Shown one piece after another: positions 1 through 11,799 of a DNA stretch of 64,000 nt. Source of the DNA: Saussurea involucrata (lineage: Eukaryota > Streptophyta > Magnoliopsida > Asterales > Asteraceae); NCBI GenBank assembly GCA_033807775.1, contig CM066312.1, forward strand, positions 31,655,696 to 31,719,695. The letters run 5' to 3'. The notes under the pieces were generated by a model. It did no database searches. It was not told the origin of the DNA and was given only the letters and a program-made list of their open reading frames with translations. The position numbers were made by a program, and so were the translations under genes. Position 1 is the first letter of the stretch; each line of letters begins with the position of its first letter.

Positions 1-768
1 TACAAACTGTCCGGACACCCTAACTTCCCGGATACCCGCACTGTCCGGATACCCTAACTCCCCGGATACCCGAACTGTCCGGATACTAGGACTTTCCGGA
101 CACACCAATTTCCGGATACCGCACCCGGTAACTCAACTTATCTGGAAGGACACTCATTCGGAACTACCATAAAACTCTACCCGGGAACTAGCATTCTTAT
201 CCGGAAACTACTGTAACAACAAGAACTGCTAGTGTTCGGATACGACGGTTGTTCGACAATAGTGATCTAAAAGTGATTATTAAGCTCATTTTCCGCCATT
301 AATTCGAATAGACAAGCCTAAGGGTTCATCCACCAAACCTAACATTCACTTAATCAATTTATAATCCCTCAAATCGGATTACCAAGCCAAAAACCCTTAA
401 AACACACTTTTAAGGAAAAAGGATGAAAACTCATTGAATCAACAAATTCAGACTTAAAGATCCAACCCAATTACGAAAGGAACACTAAAACAACAAGGAA
501 TACGAATTTAGAATGGATTACCTTGTTGATTTCTCTTCTCTTTTGATCTCTTCCTCCAAAATCCCTTTATTCTTCTCTTTTCTTCTCAAGCCACCAACAA
601 CACCAAGCACACACAAAACTACTGATTTCTACCAAAAAGAGGTTGCCCTAGGGATTGGAGCCATTATATACTTTTCAGAAATTGCCAAATAGTCCCTTAT
701 CTTAACTTTTAGATTTTGCACAATGAACACCAAACTTATAAACTTGCAAACGAAACCCGGTTGTTACA
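1..768 (-). repeat. Partial LTR of a minus-strand Ty3/gypsy element
   Basis: Read on the minus strand, this begins at 768 with TGTAACAACCGGG, the same style of LTR start as the two other gypsy LTRs here (TGTAATAACC at 7358 and at 61906). It contains short tandem CCGGATACCC-type repeats at its far end (about 8-120). The element's internal part should lie beyond the left edge. It abuts the truncated left LTR of the next gypsy element at 769, so it probably inserted into that LTR. Orientation and 5' end are well supported; the 3' end of the LTR is outside the window. Confidence 0.75.
8..120. repeat. Tandem CCGGATACC-type repeats in the antisense LTR
   Basis: About five imperfect copies of a 20-25 nt unit with core TCCGGATACCC or TCCGGACACCC, separated by AACT-containing spacers. 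The same core motif is iterated in the other gypsy LTR at 1175-1256 and 7950-8003, so the array is a recurrent LTR feature of these related families. Confidence 0.7.
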
Positions 769-1174
769 TTGGATAATCGCATAAGGGAAGAAGAATCATT
801 AATTCCTTGAGGTAATCTCCTTTTTCTTAATCCATTAAATGGTAGCGTGACATTGAGATTTTGGGGTAGACTTGGAACAATAAGGTTTTGAGTCTGGGAG
901 ACCTTTTGATTTATATCTCCTTAAGGTTGTGAGAAGTGTGAACTGAGTGTTTTATCCCAACCAAATCGGTAAGGAAACTTTAATGTTAATGTTTGTACTC
1001 GTTAGTAATGGAGGCTTCTTGGTGGGCGTAGCCTACGATCGATTTTTGGGGAAAACCGATTCAGTAGAATGGGGTTTTTTCAGTGCGACAAAACCCTACC
1101 TGTCCGGGACTAGCTTTACCTGGAATCCTTGTAGATCCGGGAGTGTGCGAGTCCGGAATGGTGTTAATCCGGAA

Positions 1175-1256
1175 GAGTCCGGATACCGGGGAGTCCGGAT
1201 ACCGAAGGAGTCCGGATACCGGGGAGTCCGGATACCGGAGGAGTCCGGATACCGGA
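1175..1256 (+). repeat. Five-copy GAGTCCGGATACCGG tandem array in LTR
   Basis: Five units start at about 1175, 1191, 1208, 1224 and 1241 (period 16-17 nt). Each carries CCGGATACCGG, itself a near-palindrome. The right LTR of the same element has only about three degenerate units (7950-8003), so the array length changed after insertion. Confidence 0.9.
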
Positions 1257-1666
1257 ATGGAATCCGATATAGAATCCCGATGTGGGGATACCGGAACCCG
1301 GTATAGATCCGGGAGGTACCGGAAACCGACATGGAATCCGGGAAAGCGAATTCGGATTTCATGTTGTGCGGGATTTTTGTTTGACAGTGGACTTGAGAGT
1401 GCGTAGAGGGTCAGAAGACTTATCTGCTCTTTTGTTGAATACAAATGTAGGTGCGGGTAGAGTTTAGCAGTTCGTTTTAGCGGGACATCGGATCAGGTGA
1501 GTCTTTCTAAACCCAAATCTTATATAAGTGTGATGATTTATACATGTATTCAACTGCATACATATCAACTGTTTTAATTACAAAGTGAAGAGTGCATGTA
1601 GCGAAATGAATAATTTAAATGTGGATAGACATGCTATGGCTATGGTGTGAAATAGGGGTGGGGCCC

Positions 1667-1789
<123 letters not shown>

Positions 1790-1981
1790 TTGTTTCATAT
1801 ATGGGCGGTGTGTGCCCTATTACGCTGTCACGGTGTATGTGGCTATAGCGTGTGCCAGTAGCATATGTCATTGTGTGCATATTATGTTAAGCGTACCTCG
1901 TTATGATTTTGTATAAACTCCCTTGTTGCTATTTTTTAAATTGTGTTAATTATGGTGTGGTCTTGTATTGAGGGAACTCAC

Positions 1982-1997
1982 TAGACCTTATGGTCTA
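1982..1997 (+). promoter_or_regulatory. Conserved inverted repeat TAGACC-N4-GGTCTA in LTR
   Basis: Six-base perfect arms with a four-base loop, followed by ACCCTC. The same arms with different loops occur at 16380-16395 (right LTR), 36527-36542 and related copies in the tandem array, and 63209-63224 (solo LTR). It lies about 30-45 nt upstream of the acceptor-like AG. A conserved stem with a variable loop suggests an RNA hairpin or a dimer-binding site; the function is unknown. Confidence 0.6.
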
Positions 1998-2277
1998 ACC
2001 CTCGCTTTCAAAACTAAAAACCTTTCAGGTAAGCAGGTAGATAAGGGTAAGGGTAAGCAGTGAGATCCGGATTGGCTTGAAGAGCGCGGATTTGAAGATT
2101 TTTTTAGAATGTCCGAATAGTTATTTTGTTTATATTTGTTCTCAGCTGTAAGCCAGTTGTTACGCCAACCATTTACTTAGAAATTTTTGTAAGACGTTTT
2201 GGATCCGATTGGTTATGGGATATTTTTGCATGCGTGTTTGCTATGTTTGGTTTATCTTTAGTATGGGTTGTTACAAT

Positions 2278-2288
2278 TGGTATCAGAG
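2278..2288 (+). promoter_or_regulatory. Primer-binding site, initiator-Met tRNA type
   Basis: TGGTATCAGAG starts three bases after the LTR end (2275) and is complementary to the 3' end of plant initiator Met tRNA, which primes minus-strand synthesis in most plant LTR retrotransposons. Confidence 0.9.
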
Positions 2289-2543
2289 TCATAGTTTAAG
2301 AGATTTAGGTGACCGGATGGGCCTAAACTTAAACTGTGGGAGCTTAGTAGTACAGCCAAGAATTAGGAGGAGACCTAGTCGGGGTGAATAATAGGGTAGT
2401 GCGAACTGCCATGTACGGTAAGTTGGCAATTACACCTGGCCAGTGTAATTACGAACTTACAATTGCATGGATGTGCTTGTTTTACCTTATTATAATATCA
2501 CTGTCGGTTTTATTCTGTCAGCGTGTTTTGTCAGTTCGCAAGC

Positions 2544-3874
2544 ATGTCAAGGAGATCTTTGAGGAGTGGATCAGTACCCGTCGACGAGAAGATTGAAATG
2601 GAAGTACTGGTGTATCCACCTGAGCAGGCGGCCACCCGTGATAGGGGTAGAGGTCGTGGAAGGGGGCGGGGAAGAATGCCCCGATGAGCGGCTACTCAGG
2701 GGAATGAGAATGTCGAAGTGGCTAGAGCGAGGGCACGTGTTCCCCGTGGAGCGAGGAGTGTGAAGATTACCCCAGAGCCGGAGGCATCTCATCAGGAGAG
2801 CTCGGCGTCCAGGCTGGGAGTGGGTCGAGGTGGGGGTCGTGGGCGAGGTCGTGCTCAGACCTTCGTGACCCAAGAAAATTTCGCCACTGCTTTGGGTGAA
2901 ATTCAGGATACATTGAAAGCTCTATTAGTAAACCAGGATAAGACAGCATCGGGAAGTAAAGAAGCGCGTGGTAGTAAGGAAGGGGCTTAGATGTCTAGCT
3001 CACATGGATCTGCGACAGGGAGTCCTTCTCAATCGACCTCGTTGGTGGTAAGCGACTTGGTGCTGAATGGGGGGTGCAGTTACAAGGCGTTCGCCTTTTG
3101 TAAGCCGCCCGCTTTCAAGGGAGAATGTGACCTAGTGTTGGCCGTAAAATGGATAAGGGAGATGGAACTGGTGTTTGACACCTGTAAATGTGCTGACAGT
3201 GATAGAGTGATGTTCGCCTTATCCATGATGAAGTCTGATGCAATGTTCTGGTGGGACGCGGAGACAACGGGGGAAGGGTCGAAAGCTGCTAAGGGTATGA
3301 CATGGGAGACCTTTGTCTCAAAGTTTAAGGCACCGTTCTGCCCGCTTGCGACGGTGAAAAGACTGGAGGAAGAAGTCCTAGGTTTAGAGCAAGGTGGGAT
3401 GTCGGTAAGGGAATACGCGTCGAAGTTTATGGAGAAAGCAAGGTTTGCTAAGTTGTACGTACCAAATGAGGAATGCTGGATTGATAGGTACCTATTTGGG
3501 TTAAAGAGTAGCGTTCGGGAACTGGCATCGGCTCAGAACCCGACTACTTTTCAGGCAGCCATTAATGCGGCTGAGTTAGTTGAGATGGAGAAGAACCGGC
3601 AGGATGAAGAGAAGGGTATAGAAAAGAGGAAGTGGGAAGGGCCAGTGCGTGATTCAAAGCGAGCTAAAGTGTTTAAGCATGAGTTTCAAGGGGGGCCAAG
3701 GTTTAGAGAGAAGCCCTGTGGGAGTGCAATCGTGTGCACTGTGGAGAGTGCACTGTTGAGCCTGAAGGATGCTTTAAGTGTGGAAAATTAGGGCACTTGG
3801 CTCGTGACTGTCGGAACCCAAGAGCGTGCTACCAGTGTGGCTCTTCAGAACATCTGAGACCCGATTTTCCATAG
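2544..3874 (+). pseudogene. gag: gypsy gag, capsid/nucleocapsid (broken)
   Basis: Chosen start: ATG at 2544, followed by an Arg/Gly-rich N-terminus (RGRGRGRGRG). In-frame stops occur at about 2685 (TGA) and 2988-2990 (TAG). The central part (about 2991-3700) matches the plant retrotransposon gag domain (FKGECDLVLAVKWIREMELVF, and a WETF.SKFKAPF block). A frameshift at about 3700-3735 moves the reading into the frame used by pol. There a CX2CX4HX4C knuckle (CFKCGKLGHLARDC) is followed by a second knuckle whose last Cys is Phe. It ends at TAG 3872-3874. Gag packages the element RNA into cytoplasmic particles; this copy cannot encode it. Confidence 0.85.
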
Positions 3875-6800
3875 TTGAAGAAAGGGTATTCTGGTGGTTA
3901 CGGTTGTAGACAAGGAGGGAAAGTGGGAGAAAAGAAGGTGGAGCCAGCGCTGGCAAGGGAGAGGGCTTTTCGCATGACAGCTGAAGAGGCGGTGGAGATA
4001 CCTGACGTGGTGGCAGGTACTTTTCTTGTTAACTATGTTCTTGCTAAAGTGTTATTTGACTCGGGTGCAAACCGTTTGTTGGTATCACCGAAATTTGTCC
4101 GGTGTCTGCATGTTAAACCTAAGCGTTTGGAGTGTGGTTTTGAAGTAGAGATTGCAGATGATAGTCGAGTCTTGGTGAGGGAGGTGTATGAAGGATGTAG
4201 TATCGAAGTAGAGGGTCACTCTTTCCCCTTGCGGTTGTACCTTATGGGTATGGGAGAGTTTGACATTGTCGTGGGGATGAATTGGTTGGCTAGTAATAGT
4301 GCTAGCATCGTGGGCAATAAGAAAATGATCTGTATGGCCTTGCCCGATAAGTCGGAGATGGTAATCTATGGAGATAGGCGAGAGCGTAAGTCCTGTCTTA
4401 TCTCGGTGTTGAACGCGATGCATTGTTTAGAGAAGGGGTGTCGGGGATTTCTAGCGTATGTGTTAGACGCCAAGAAAGAGAAGGGAAGAATACGAGATGT
4501 TCTTGTCGTGTGTGAGTTTCCAGAAGTATTTCCGGATGACCTAACGGATTTACCCCCGCATCGTCAAGTCGAGTTTAGGATCGATTTGATACCTGGTGCG
4601 GCACCAATACCGCGTGCACCGTACCGGTTGGCACCGGCGGAGATGAAAGAGATGATGACACAACTACAGGAGTTGTTGGATAAGGGATTTATATGCCCTA
4701 GTTCCTCACCCTAGGGAGCACCGGTGCTTTTCGTCAAAAAGAAGGATGGGTCTATGCGGATGTGCATAGACTATCGCGAGCTTAACAAGGTAACCGTCAA
4801 GAACAAGTACCCACTTCCGAGAATTGACGATTTGTTCGACCAGTTACAAGGGGAGAGCTTTTTCTTGAAGATAGATTTGAGATCCGGTTATCACCAGTTG
4901 AAGGTGAGGGGAGAAGATGTGCCTAAGACAGCCTTTTGCACAAGGTACGGGCATTACGAGTTTCTAGTCATGCCCTTTGGATTGACCAATGCTCCGGCAG
5001 TCTTCTTGGATTTAATGAATCGGGTGTGCAGTGCGTTGTTGGACAAGTGTGTGATTGTGTTTATAGATGACATCCTCGTCTATTCTCGATCTCAGAGTGA
5101 GCACGAAGAACATCTTCGCGTGGTGTTAGATTTGTTGTGGCGAGAGAAATTATATGCTAAGTTCTCCAAGTGTGAGTTTTGGCTCAGGAAAGTCCAATTT
5201 TTAGGGCATGTGGTGTCGCGAGAAGGCATCAAGGTGGACCCGACCAAGGTGGAGGCTATTAGAGGATGGGAACAACCGAGATCGCCCTCGGAGGTGAGGA
5301 GTTTCCTTGGTTTAGCGGGCTACTATCGGAAGTTCATCTAAGACTTTTCTCGTATAGCTACGCCGTTGACCGCTTTGACCAAGAAGAATGTTAAGTTCGA
5401 ATGGGCGGAGGTTTAAGAAGAAGCGTTCAGTAAGTTGAAAGACAAGTTGAGCAGCGCTCCGATTCTCTCATTGCCTAGTGGGGCGGAAGGATTTGTAATC
5501 TACAACGATGCATCCAAGTTGGGGCTAGGATGTGTACTAATGCAAGACGAGAAGGTGATCGCTTATGCATCCCGTCAGTTGAAGGAGCACGAAAAGAATT
5601 ACCCTACGCACGACATAGAGTTAGCGGCGGTGGTTTTCGCGCTAAAGATTTCGAGACACTGTCTTTATGGAGTTAAGTGTCAGATCTACTCCGATCATAA
5701 AAGCCTTAAGCATTTGTTCGATCAGAAGGACTTGAATATGAGGCAGCGCCGTTGGGTGGAATTGTTAAGTGACTATGATTGTGAGATCCTTTACCATCCG
5801 GGTAAAGCAAACGTCATGGCCGACGCTTTGAGTCGGAAGGAAAGAAGAGAGTCAACTAAAGTGGTGGCCTTTCGAGTCGACATAATTTTTAATCTGTTGG
5901 ACGAGATTAAGAAGTTCCAAGAGGAAGCACTGGTAGAAGAAAGGTGGAAAAGTGAGAGGGGTTGTCGGTTATGTGACATCCTTGGATCGTAACGGGAGTG
6001 GTGTGAAATGTTTGGGGGACCGGGTGTGGGTTCCTAAGTTGGGAGGTTTGCGGGAGCGTATTTTGGAAGAAGCACATAAATCGCGATATTCGGTACATCC
6101 GAGAACCAATAAGATGTAACGAGATCTGAGGGAAATGTATTGGTGGTCGGGGTTGAAGAAGGATGTCGCTTACTTTTTTGAGCGGTTATGACTTGTTTGA
6201 AGGTCAAGGCAGAACATCAAAGACCTTACGGGGAAATGCAACCCTTAGAGATACCGGTGTGGAAGTGGGACTGTATCACGATGGACTTTGTCACGAAGCT
6301 ACCAAGGACCCCGAAGGGGTATGATGCCATATGGGTGATGGTTAACCGTCTCACCAAGTTGGCTCACTTTCTACCTATTTGGGAGAACGATTCATTAGAA
6401 AAGTTGGCGAGATTGTATGTCAATGAAGTAGTGACGAGGCATGGTGTGCTGTCGTCCATAGTCTCTGACCGTGATAGTCGCTTCACGTCGTCCTTTTGGA
6501 GGAGTCTTCAAAGGGAGTTATGTATGCAACTTTTAATGAGCACTGCCTATCACCCTTAGATGGATGGGCAAAGAGAAAGAACTATACAGACCTTGGAAGA
6601 TATGTTGCGTGCTTGTGTGATAGACTTCAAAGGCTCGTGGGAATCTTATCTGTCGTTGATCGAATTCTCATATAGCAATAGTTATCATGCCAGTCTTCAA
6701 GCAGCACCATTTGAGGCGTTGTATGGGCGTAAGTGCAGAACGCCATTGTGTTGGAATGAAGAAGGAGAGAAGTAGTTGGCAGGACCCGAGATCGTGTAGT

Positions 6801-7337
6801 TAACTGCCGATAAGATTAGTGTGATAAGGGAGAAGTTAAAGATGGCTCAGGATCGCCAAAATATGTATGTGAATAAGAGAAGGAAACCGATTGAGTTTAT
6901 GGAGGGGAATAAAGTGATGCTTAAAGTGTCACCGTGGAAAGGCGTCGTGCGATTTGGGAAGAAAGGGAAATTAAGGCCTAGGTATGTCGGGTCGTTCGCT
7001 ATCATCGAGCGTGTGGGTGAAGTGACGTATAAGTTAGAGTTGCCAAGGGAGCTTCAGGGAGTTCATCCAACCTTTCATGTGTCGAATTTAAAGAAGTGTC
7101 TGGCCGAAGAAAGCATGGCAGTACTGTTAGCAGACATTCGTGTGTCAAAAGTTAAACTATGTTGAAGAGCCATTGGGGATCATAGATCGCAAGGTCAGGA
7201 AGTTGAGGACTAAAGAGATCACACTGGTAAAAGTTCAGTGGCGCTTCCATAAGGGACAAGAAGCAACGTAGGAAGTAGAATCATACATGAGGACCCGTTT
7301 TCCTCATTTGTTCGAAGATGGAATTCCGGGGACATAA
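3875..7337 (+). pseudogene. pol: gypsy pol: protease-RT-RNase H-integrase-chromodomain (broken)
   Basis: Protease: VLFDSGA near 4050-4065. Reverse transcriptase: about 4560-5200, with LPHRQVEFRIDLIPGAAP, CIDYRELNKVT and the catalytic FIDDILVYS near 5070. RNase H: about 5440-5830, with YNDAS, DIELAAV, YSDHKSL and MADALSRK. Integrase: a zinc-finger remnant near 6040-6200 in another frame, then the core (MDFVTKLP, VSDRDSRF, DGQRERTIQ) near 6270-6600. Tail: KVSPWKGVVRFGKKGKL and HPTFHVSNLKKCL, then a chromodomain-like end. Breaks: TAG 4712, TAA 5339, a stop near 5414, frameshifts around 5990-6190, a stop at the end of TAYHP (6557-6559), stops near 6773-6800, a frameshift near 7160 and a stop near 7270. 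It is not functional, but every domain is still recognisable. Confidence 0.92.
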
Positions 7338-7340
7338 TTC

Positions 7341-7357
7341 TTTTGAGGGGGGGATGC
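7341..7357 (+). promoter_or_regulatory. Polypurine tract of the gypsy element
   Basis: GAGGGGGGGATGC immediately precedes the right LTR start (TGTAATAACC at 7358). It would prime plus-strand synthesis. Confidence 0.85.
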
Positions 7358-8162
7358 TGTAATAACCGGGCAAATTTGTGAATAAATAATAAGTTGAGGT
7401 GTAAAGTGTGAAAGTGGAAAGGTTTAGTGTTCAAATGTGAGGGATATAAATAGGAGTGAAAACCTTATTTACCCTGATTTCATAAACATCAGTGTGTGCG
7501 GCTACAGTGTGCAATTGGGAGGAACCTTGTTATCTCGTGAAGAACTTTGGAGAATCGCAGCAAGGAAGAAGAATCATTAATTCTTTGAGGTAATCTTCTT
7601 CTTCTTAATCCATTAAATGGTAGTGTGACATTGGGATTTAGGGGTAGACTTGGAACAATAAGGTTTTGAGTCTGGGACACCTTTTGATTTGTATCTCCAT
7701 AAGGTTGTGAGAAGCGCGAACTGAGTGTTTTATCCCAACCAAATCGGTAAGGGAAACTTTAATGTTAATGTTTGTACTCGTTAGTAATAGAGTCTTCTTG
7801 GTAGGCGTAGCCTACGATTGATTTTTGGGGAAAACCGATTCAGTGGAATGGGGTTTTATCGGTGCGACAAAACCCTACCTGTCCGGGACTAGCTTTACCC
7901 GGAATCCTTGTAGATCCGGGAGTGTACGATTCCGGAATGGTGTTAATCCGGAAGAGTCCGGATACTGGGAGTCCGGATACCGAGGATTCCGGATACCGGA
8001 ATGGAATCCGATATAGAATCTGGATGTGGGGATACCGGAACCCGGTATAGATCCGAGAGGTACCAGAAACCGACACGGAATCCGGGAAAGCGAATCCGGA
8101 TTTCATGTTGTGCGGGATTTTCGTTTGACAGTGGACTTGAGAGTGCGTAGAGGGTCGGAACT
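7358..8162 (+). repeat. Right LTR of the gypsy element, upstream part
   Basis: It starts TGTAATAACCGGG and has a TATA-like ATATAAATAG at about 7443-7452. It continues through the CCGGATACC repeats and is cut at GAACT (8158-8162) by the copia insertion. The remainder is at 16372-16542. From 7547 on it aligns with the left LTR at 769. Confidence 0.9.
7950..8003 (+). repeat. Contracted CCGGATACC array in the right LTR
   Basis: About three degenerate copies of the GAGTCCGGATACCGG unit, against five in the left LTR of the same element, with point changes such as GGATACTGGG and GATTCCGGATACC. Confidence 0.8.
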
Positions 8163-9271
8163 TGTTGGGTCACCGAAGATTTGAAATTGACTCACCGATG
8201 TTTCCTCTAAATCTTACTTAGAATATTTTAGCATGGTTCTTTATAATGACTTGTACAAGATAGCAAATGTTTGGTGAAGTCAAAGATAAACCAAAGTCAA
8301 GATTGAAGAATCTCTCATTGTGGAAGTAAGAGACTTTTTATCAACACATGCAAGTCATTGTCCACCGATGGTTGTCTCACACATTGGTGGACACTTCTCC
8401 ACCGACCTATCTCTGGGTCGGTAAACATATCCCACCTATGAAGACTCTCAAATAGGTGGGATCTCAAGAAGTCTCAAAGATGTTTTTCTTCAAAGATGTG
8501 TCACATATCTCAAAGATGCTTTTCTTCAAAGATGTGTCACATATCTCAAAGCATTCATCGGTGGTGTACTCCTTGAAGACAAAATGAGAAGCAAAATTAT
8601 TATGAGACAAGACAAAATGAGAAGCAAAATTATTATGAGACAAAATCAAATTTGCCAAGAATCATCCCACCGATGATGATGCTTAAATCGGTGGGATCCT
8701 TTGTCAAAAGATTTTCTTTGAAGAAAATATCAAGTCTCAAGTAATATTGTCTTGGAAAACACACCAAGGAGACAAGCATGGTATTATTCCTATTTCCAAT
8801 GAAGTTCAGCATGGGTATTCCTCCTTGTTTCAAGGAAAAGGTGATTGTGACTTTTCAACTTTTCAGAAGTCCATTGGTACGTAGCAAGTAACTGGAGGAT
8901 ATTCGTTCTAAGCATTTAATGCTCAGTACACTCATCCTCACTATAAAAGGAGGAGGAAGCTCCCATGCAAACCATGCTTTTCTGAAGTCTTTCTATATGC
9001 TAGCATCCTTCATCTCTTAGGAACTTTATAACTTTGAGTCTAAGTGTTCAAGTTATTTTGTTTTCAGTATTACTGTGTGAAGATTGTTAGAATAGATTTT
9101 ATCTGTTCTTTCCGCAACAATCAAATTGTTCTATGTGTTCTATGTGTAATTCTTGATTTGAATATTTTCAATAAAAGAATTAATTAAAGTGAAAAATTGT
9201 GTATTGTATTCAACCCCCCCCCCCCCCCCCCCTTCTACATACATGTTCTTGTAAGCCATCTGGGACTAACA
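8163..9271 (+). repeat. 5' LTR of the copia element at 8163
   Basis: A TG...CA LTR. A TATA box (CTATAAAAGG) at about 8941-8950 marks the promoter; AATAAA near 9170 could serve 3' end formation. Two local duplications are visible: AAAGATGCTTTTCTTC-type units (8475-8545) and AAAATGAGAAGCAAAATT units (8581-8640). CCACCGAT/ATCGGTGG inverted motifs recur, including a hairpin at about 8664-8698. A run of about 20 C lies at about 9214-9232. Confidence 0.92.
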
Positions 9272-9273
9272 AG

Positions 9274-9285
9274 TGGTATCAGAGC
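9274..9285 (+). promoter_or_regulatory. Primer-binding site of the copia element
   Basis: TGGTATCAGAGC lies two bases after the 5' LTR end and is complementary to the 3' end of initiator Met tRNA. Confidence 0.9.
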
Positions 9286-9315
9286 AGAAAGTTTAATTTA
9301 TAAACTTGATCTGCA

Positions 9316-11191
9316 ATGGCTGCTTCTTCTTCCAAAAATGAAGCTTTTTCTCAAAACCTTTTTTCTGAAAACAGCTCTATAGCCAAACCTCCCATGTTTA
9401 ATCCCAACAATTTTTCTTTGTGGAAAAGTTGGATGATGCTTTTCATGGAAGGAATGGATAGTAGATATCCAACCATTCTTAGTGAGGGACCCATAGTCCC
9501 TAAAGTTTGGTCTCGCTATGAAACCAAGAAATCTGGTAAGGAAGTTGTTGGCAAAGATGATTCTGATGATTCCTCTGATGAAGAAAAATCTGCTGTTAAT
9601 GGTCGTTACATTCTTAAAAATCCTAAGAAATATACTGATGAGGAAAAACATCTTGTGTCTCTTGATTCTAAAGTTAGAACTATCTTTGCTCTCTCTCTTC
9701 CTGATGAAGTGTACCACTCTCTGGTAAATCTCTCTTCTGCCAAAGAGATGTGGTCCACTCTATGTGTTTTGTACGAAGGTACAAATGAAGTTAAAAAGAG
9801 CAGAAAGATTAGTCTTGTTAGAAAATTTGAACTATTTTCTTATGAGAAAGGAGAATCTCCCTCCAACTACTATAACCGCTTTAATAGTCTTCTTAATGAT
9901 TTAAAGTTGTTAAGTAGAGTGTATGACAATGAGGAAATCTTGTGCAAGTTTATGGACTGTCTTCCTGATTTTTGGGAAAACATTTGTACTTGTATAAAGA
10001 CAACCAAGGATCTTGATCATATGCCTCTTACTATTCTTTATGGAACTCTTTTCAACTATGAGCAGACGAAGCTGCAAAGGTATATAAAGAGCTCTTCTCT
10101 AGCTCTCCTAAGTGACTCTTCCAAAAGGACTAAGTGTATTCCAAGAATCACCTACCCATCTGACTCTGATCATGATTGTCAAGAAGATCCCAATGATCAT
10201 TCGGAGGCATATCTTAGTGATGCTGAGGATGAATGTGAGGAAACTTCAATTGATAAATTATCTGATGAAATGGCCATGTTGGATGGGTATTCTAAATCAA
10301 AATCCTACCACCCTTCTAGAAAATCTAAGTCTCTCTCCAAACACTCTTCTTTGGACAAATCTAATGAGGAATGTTTTAACTGTGGTAAAAATGGTCATTT
10401 TGCTTCTGAGTGTAGAAGTAAACATGTTGACAGAACCAGAACCTCTTCCTCAGACCGATTTTCCTAAAAATCGGAAAGATCCAAACATGATTCCACCAAT
10501 CTCTCCTCTTCTGCACATTCTGACCGGGCTGAAAGATACAAGGAAAAATACAAGAGAGAAAAGGAAAGAAATGAAAGACTTGTCAGAAGAGGAAAGGGTT
10601 TGCCTGCTAAAACTCATGATTTGGCAGATGAACCTACATCTGAAAGCGAATGACACCTCAAATGTCTGTTTCATGGCCAAGATAAATGACATGGATGATC
10701 CAGAACGCCACATCTCCTCAACTGCTCTTGTATCAGCTAAGTGCTTCTCCTCCTCTTCCAACTCAAGCAAAATATTTTCTAACTCTGAAAAGGGAAAGTA
10801 TCTGGGTGCCGATTTTTTATTAAAAATAAATTCTTCAAATTTTTCTAAAACTAACTGTGTGACTTCTCCTACCGATTTTCCTCCCAAATCTGTGTGTCTC
10901 AAAATGTCCAATTCAAAAGAAAAGATTTATGTCCTCCCAAATTTTGAAAAAGGAATTATAGGTGCTGCACCCCAATTCTTTGTTACCTCATCAAAATCTT
11001 TGAGCAAAAATAAGGAAAAATATCAAAGTTCTAAAAAGGCATTTCTTTATAGAAAATGTTATATCTGTGGTGATGTTTCTCATTTTGTCAAAGACTATCC
11101 GAAAGAAAGAATTGATCTGAGTGACATAAATTCTTTTCCCTCATCATCTAACCCAAAAGGACCCACCACCAAATGGGTACCTAGGAAATAA
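9316..11191 (+). pseudogene. gag: copia gag with one frameshift
   Basis: ATG at 9316. It begins with a typical copia gag (KPPMFNPNNFSLWKSWM, then AKEMWSTLCVLYEGT at about residues 137-151) and a CCHC knuckle CFNCGKNGHFASEC at about residue 355. At about 10460 the frame shifts: the first frame ends at 10467 and the second continues to 11191. The distal part has a second knuckle, CYICGDVSHFVKDY, whose last Cys is Tyr, and ends PTTKWVPRK, the gag end also seen in the intact Sirevirus (PIPKWVPKPN). After the stop comes GTGTGATTGCAG, an acceptor-like site in a place similar to that Sirevirus. Confidence 0.85.
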
Positions 11192-11799
11192 ATTTTGTGT
11201 GATTGCAGATTTTGAGCTGGACAAATGGATCTATGTGGACAAGTGTGAAAGTTGACAAAACCTTAGAATTCTTTACTCTCATGACATCATCACCTATTAT
11301 CTCCTAACCATGCAAACCCACCGAATCACCATGCAAACCCATCTCACAAAATCCCTCCATTTTTGTCTTCTTCTTAACCAATCTCATCCACTACCTTTTG
11401 TCCATCATCATAGTAAACTACTTCGTGACATCATCTTCCACCACCTTTTTGTCAACCACCTTATTATTAATATTATATATATACATATATTTTAAATGAC
11501 CATCGATGGAAATTTAAATATATATATATATATATATAATAAACTCTTCTCTCTTTCTTTGTGCCGACAAAAACAAACCCAAAACTCTTCTCTTAAAAAT
11601 ATCTCTTCTTTTGTCTCTAACTTTCTATCACCGATTTTAAATCATACTCACCTCCCAAAATCTCTCCATCACCAAAGCCACCACCAAATCAAAGAGCATC
11701 TCCACCGAAAATCTCTCTCTCTCTCCTTCCCACTGAACCTCTGATCCCACTCCATCATCACCCCTAACACAAAATATTCCACCACCTTTACCTCCTGCA
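11192..11799 (+). other. Replacement segment where protease and integrase are missing
   Basis: This 600-nt C- and A-rich stretch separates the gag end from the start of RT. No DSG protease motif, HHCC finger or DDE core is present, whereas the sister Sirevirus has about 1.8 kb of protease-integrase here. It holds a short TA run (about 11519-11540) and several ACCGA/TCGGT motifs. I do not recognise its source. Confidence 0.75.

Noticed and set aside
1175..1256. Regular short repeats resembling a CRISPR array
   Set aside because: Units are contiguous with no unique spacers, lie in an LTR and recur in other LTRs; the context is a plant nuclear genome.
947..1467. Overlapping frames in the left LTR
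   Set aside because: They follow the CCGGATACC tandem repeats on both strands and have counterparts at 7825-8173; they are repeat artefacts.
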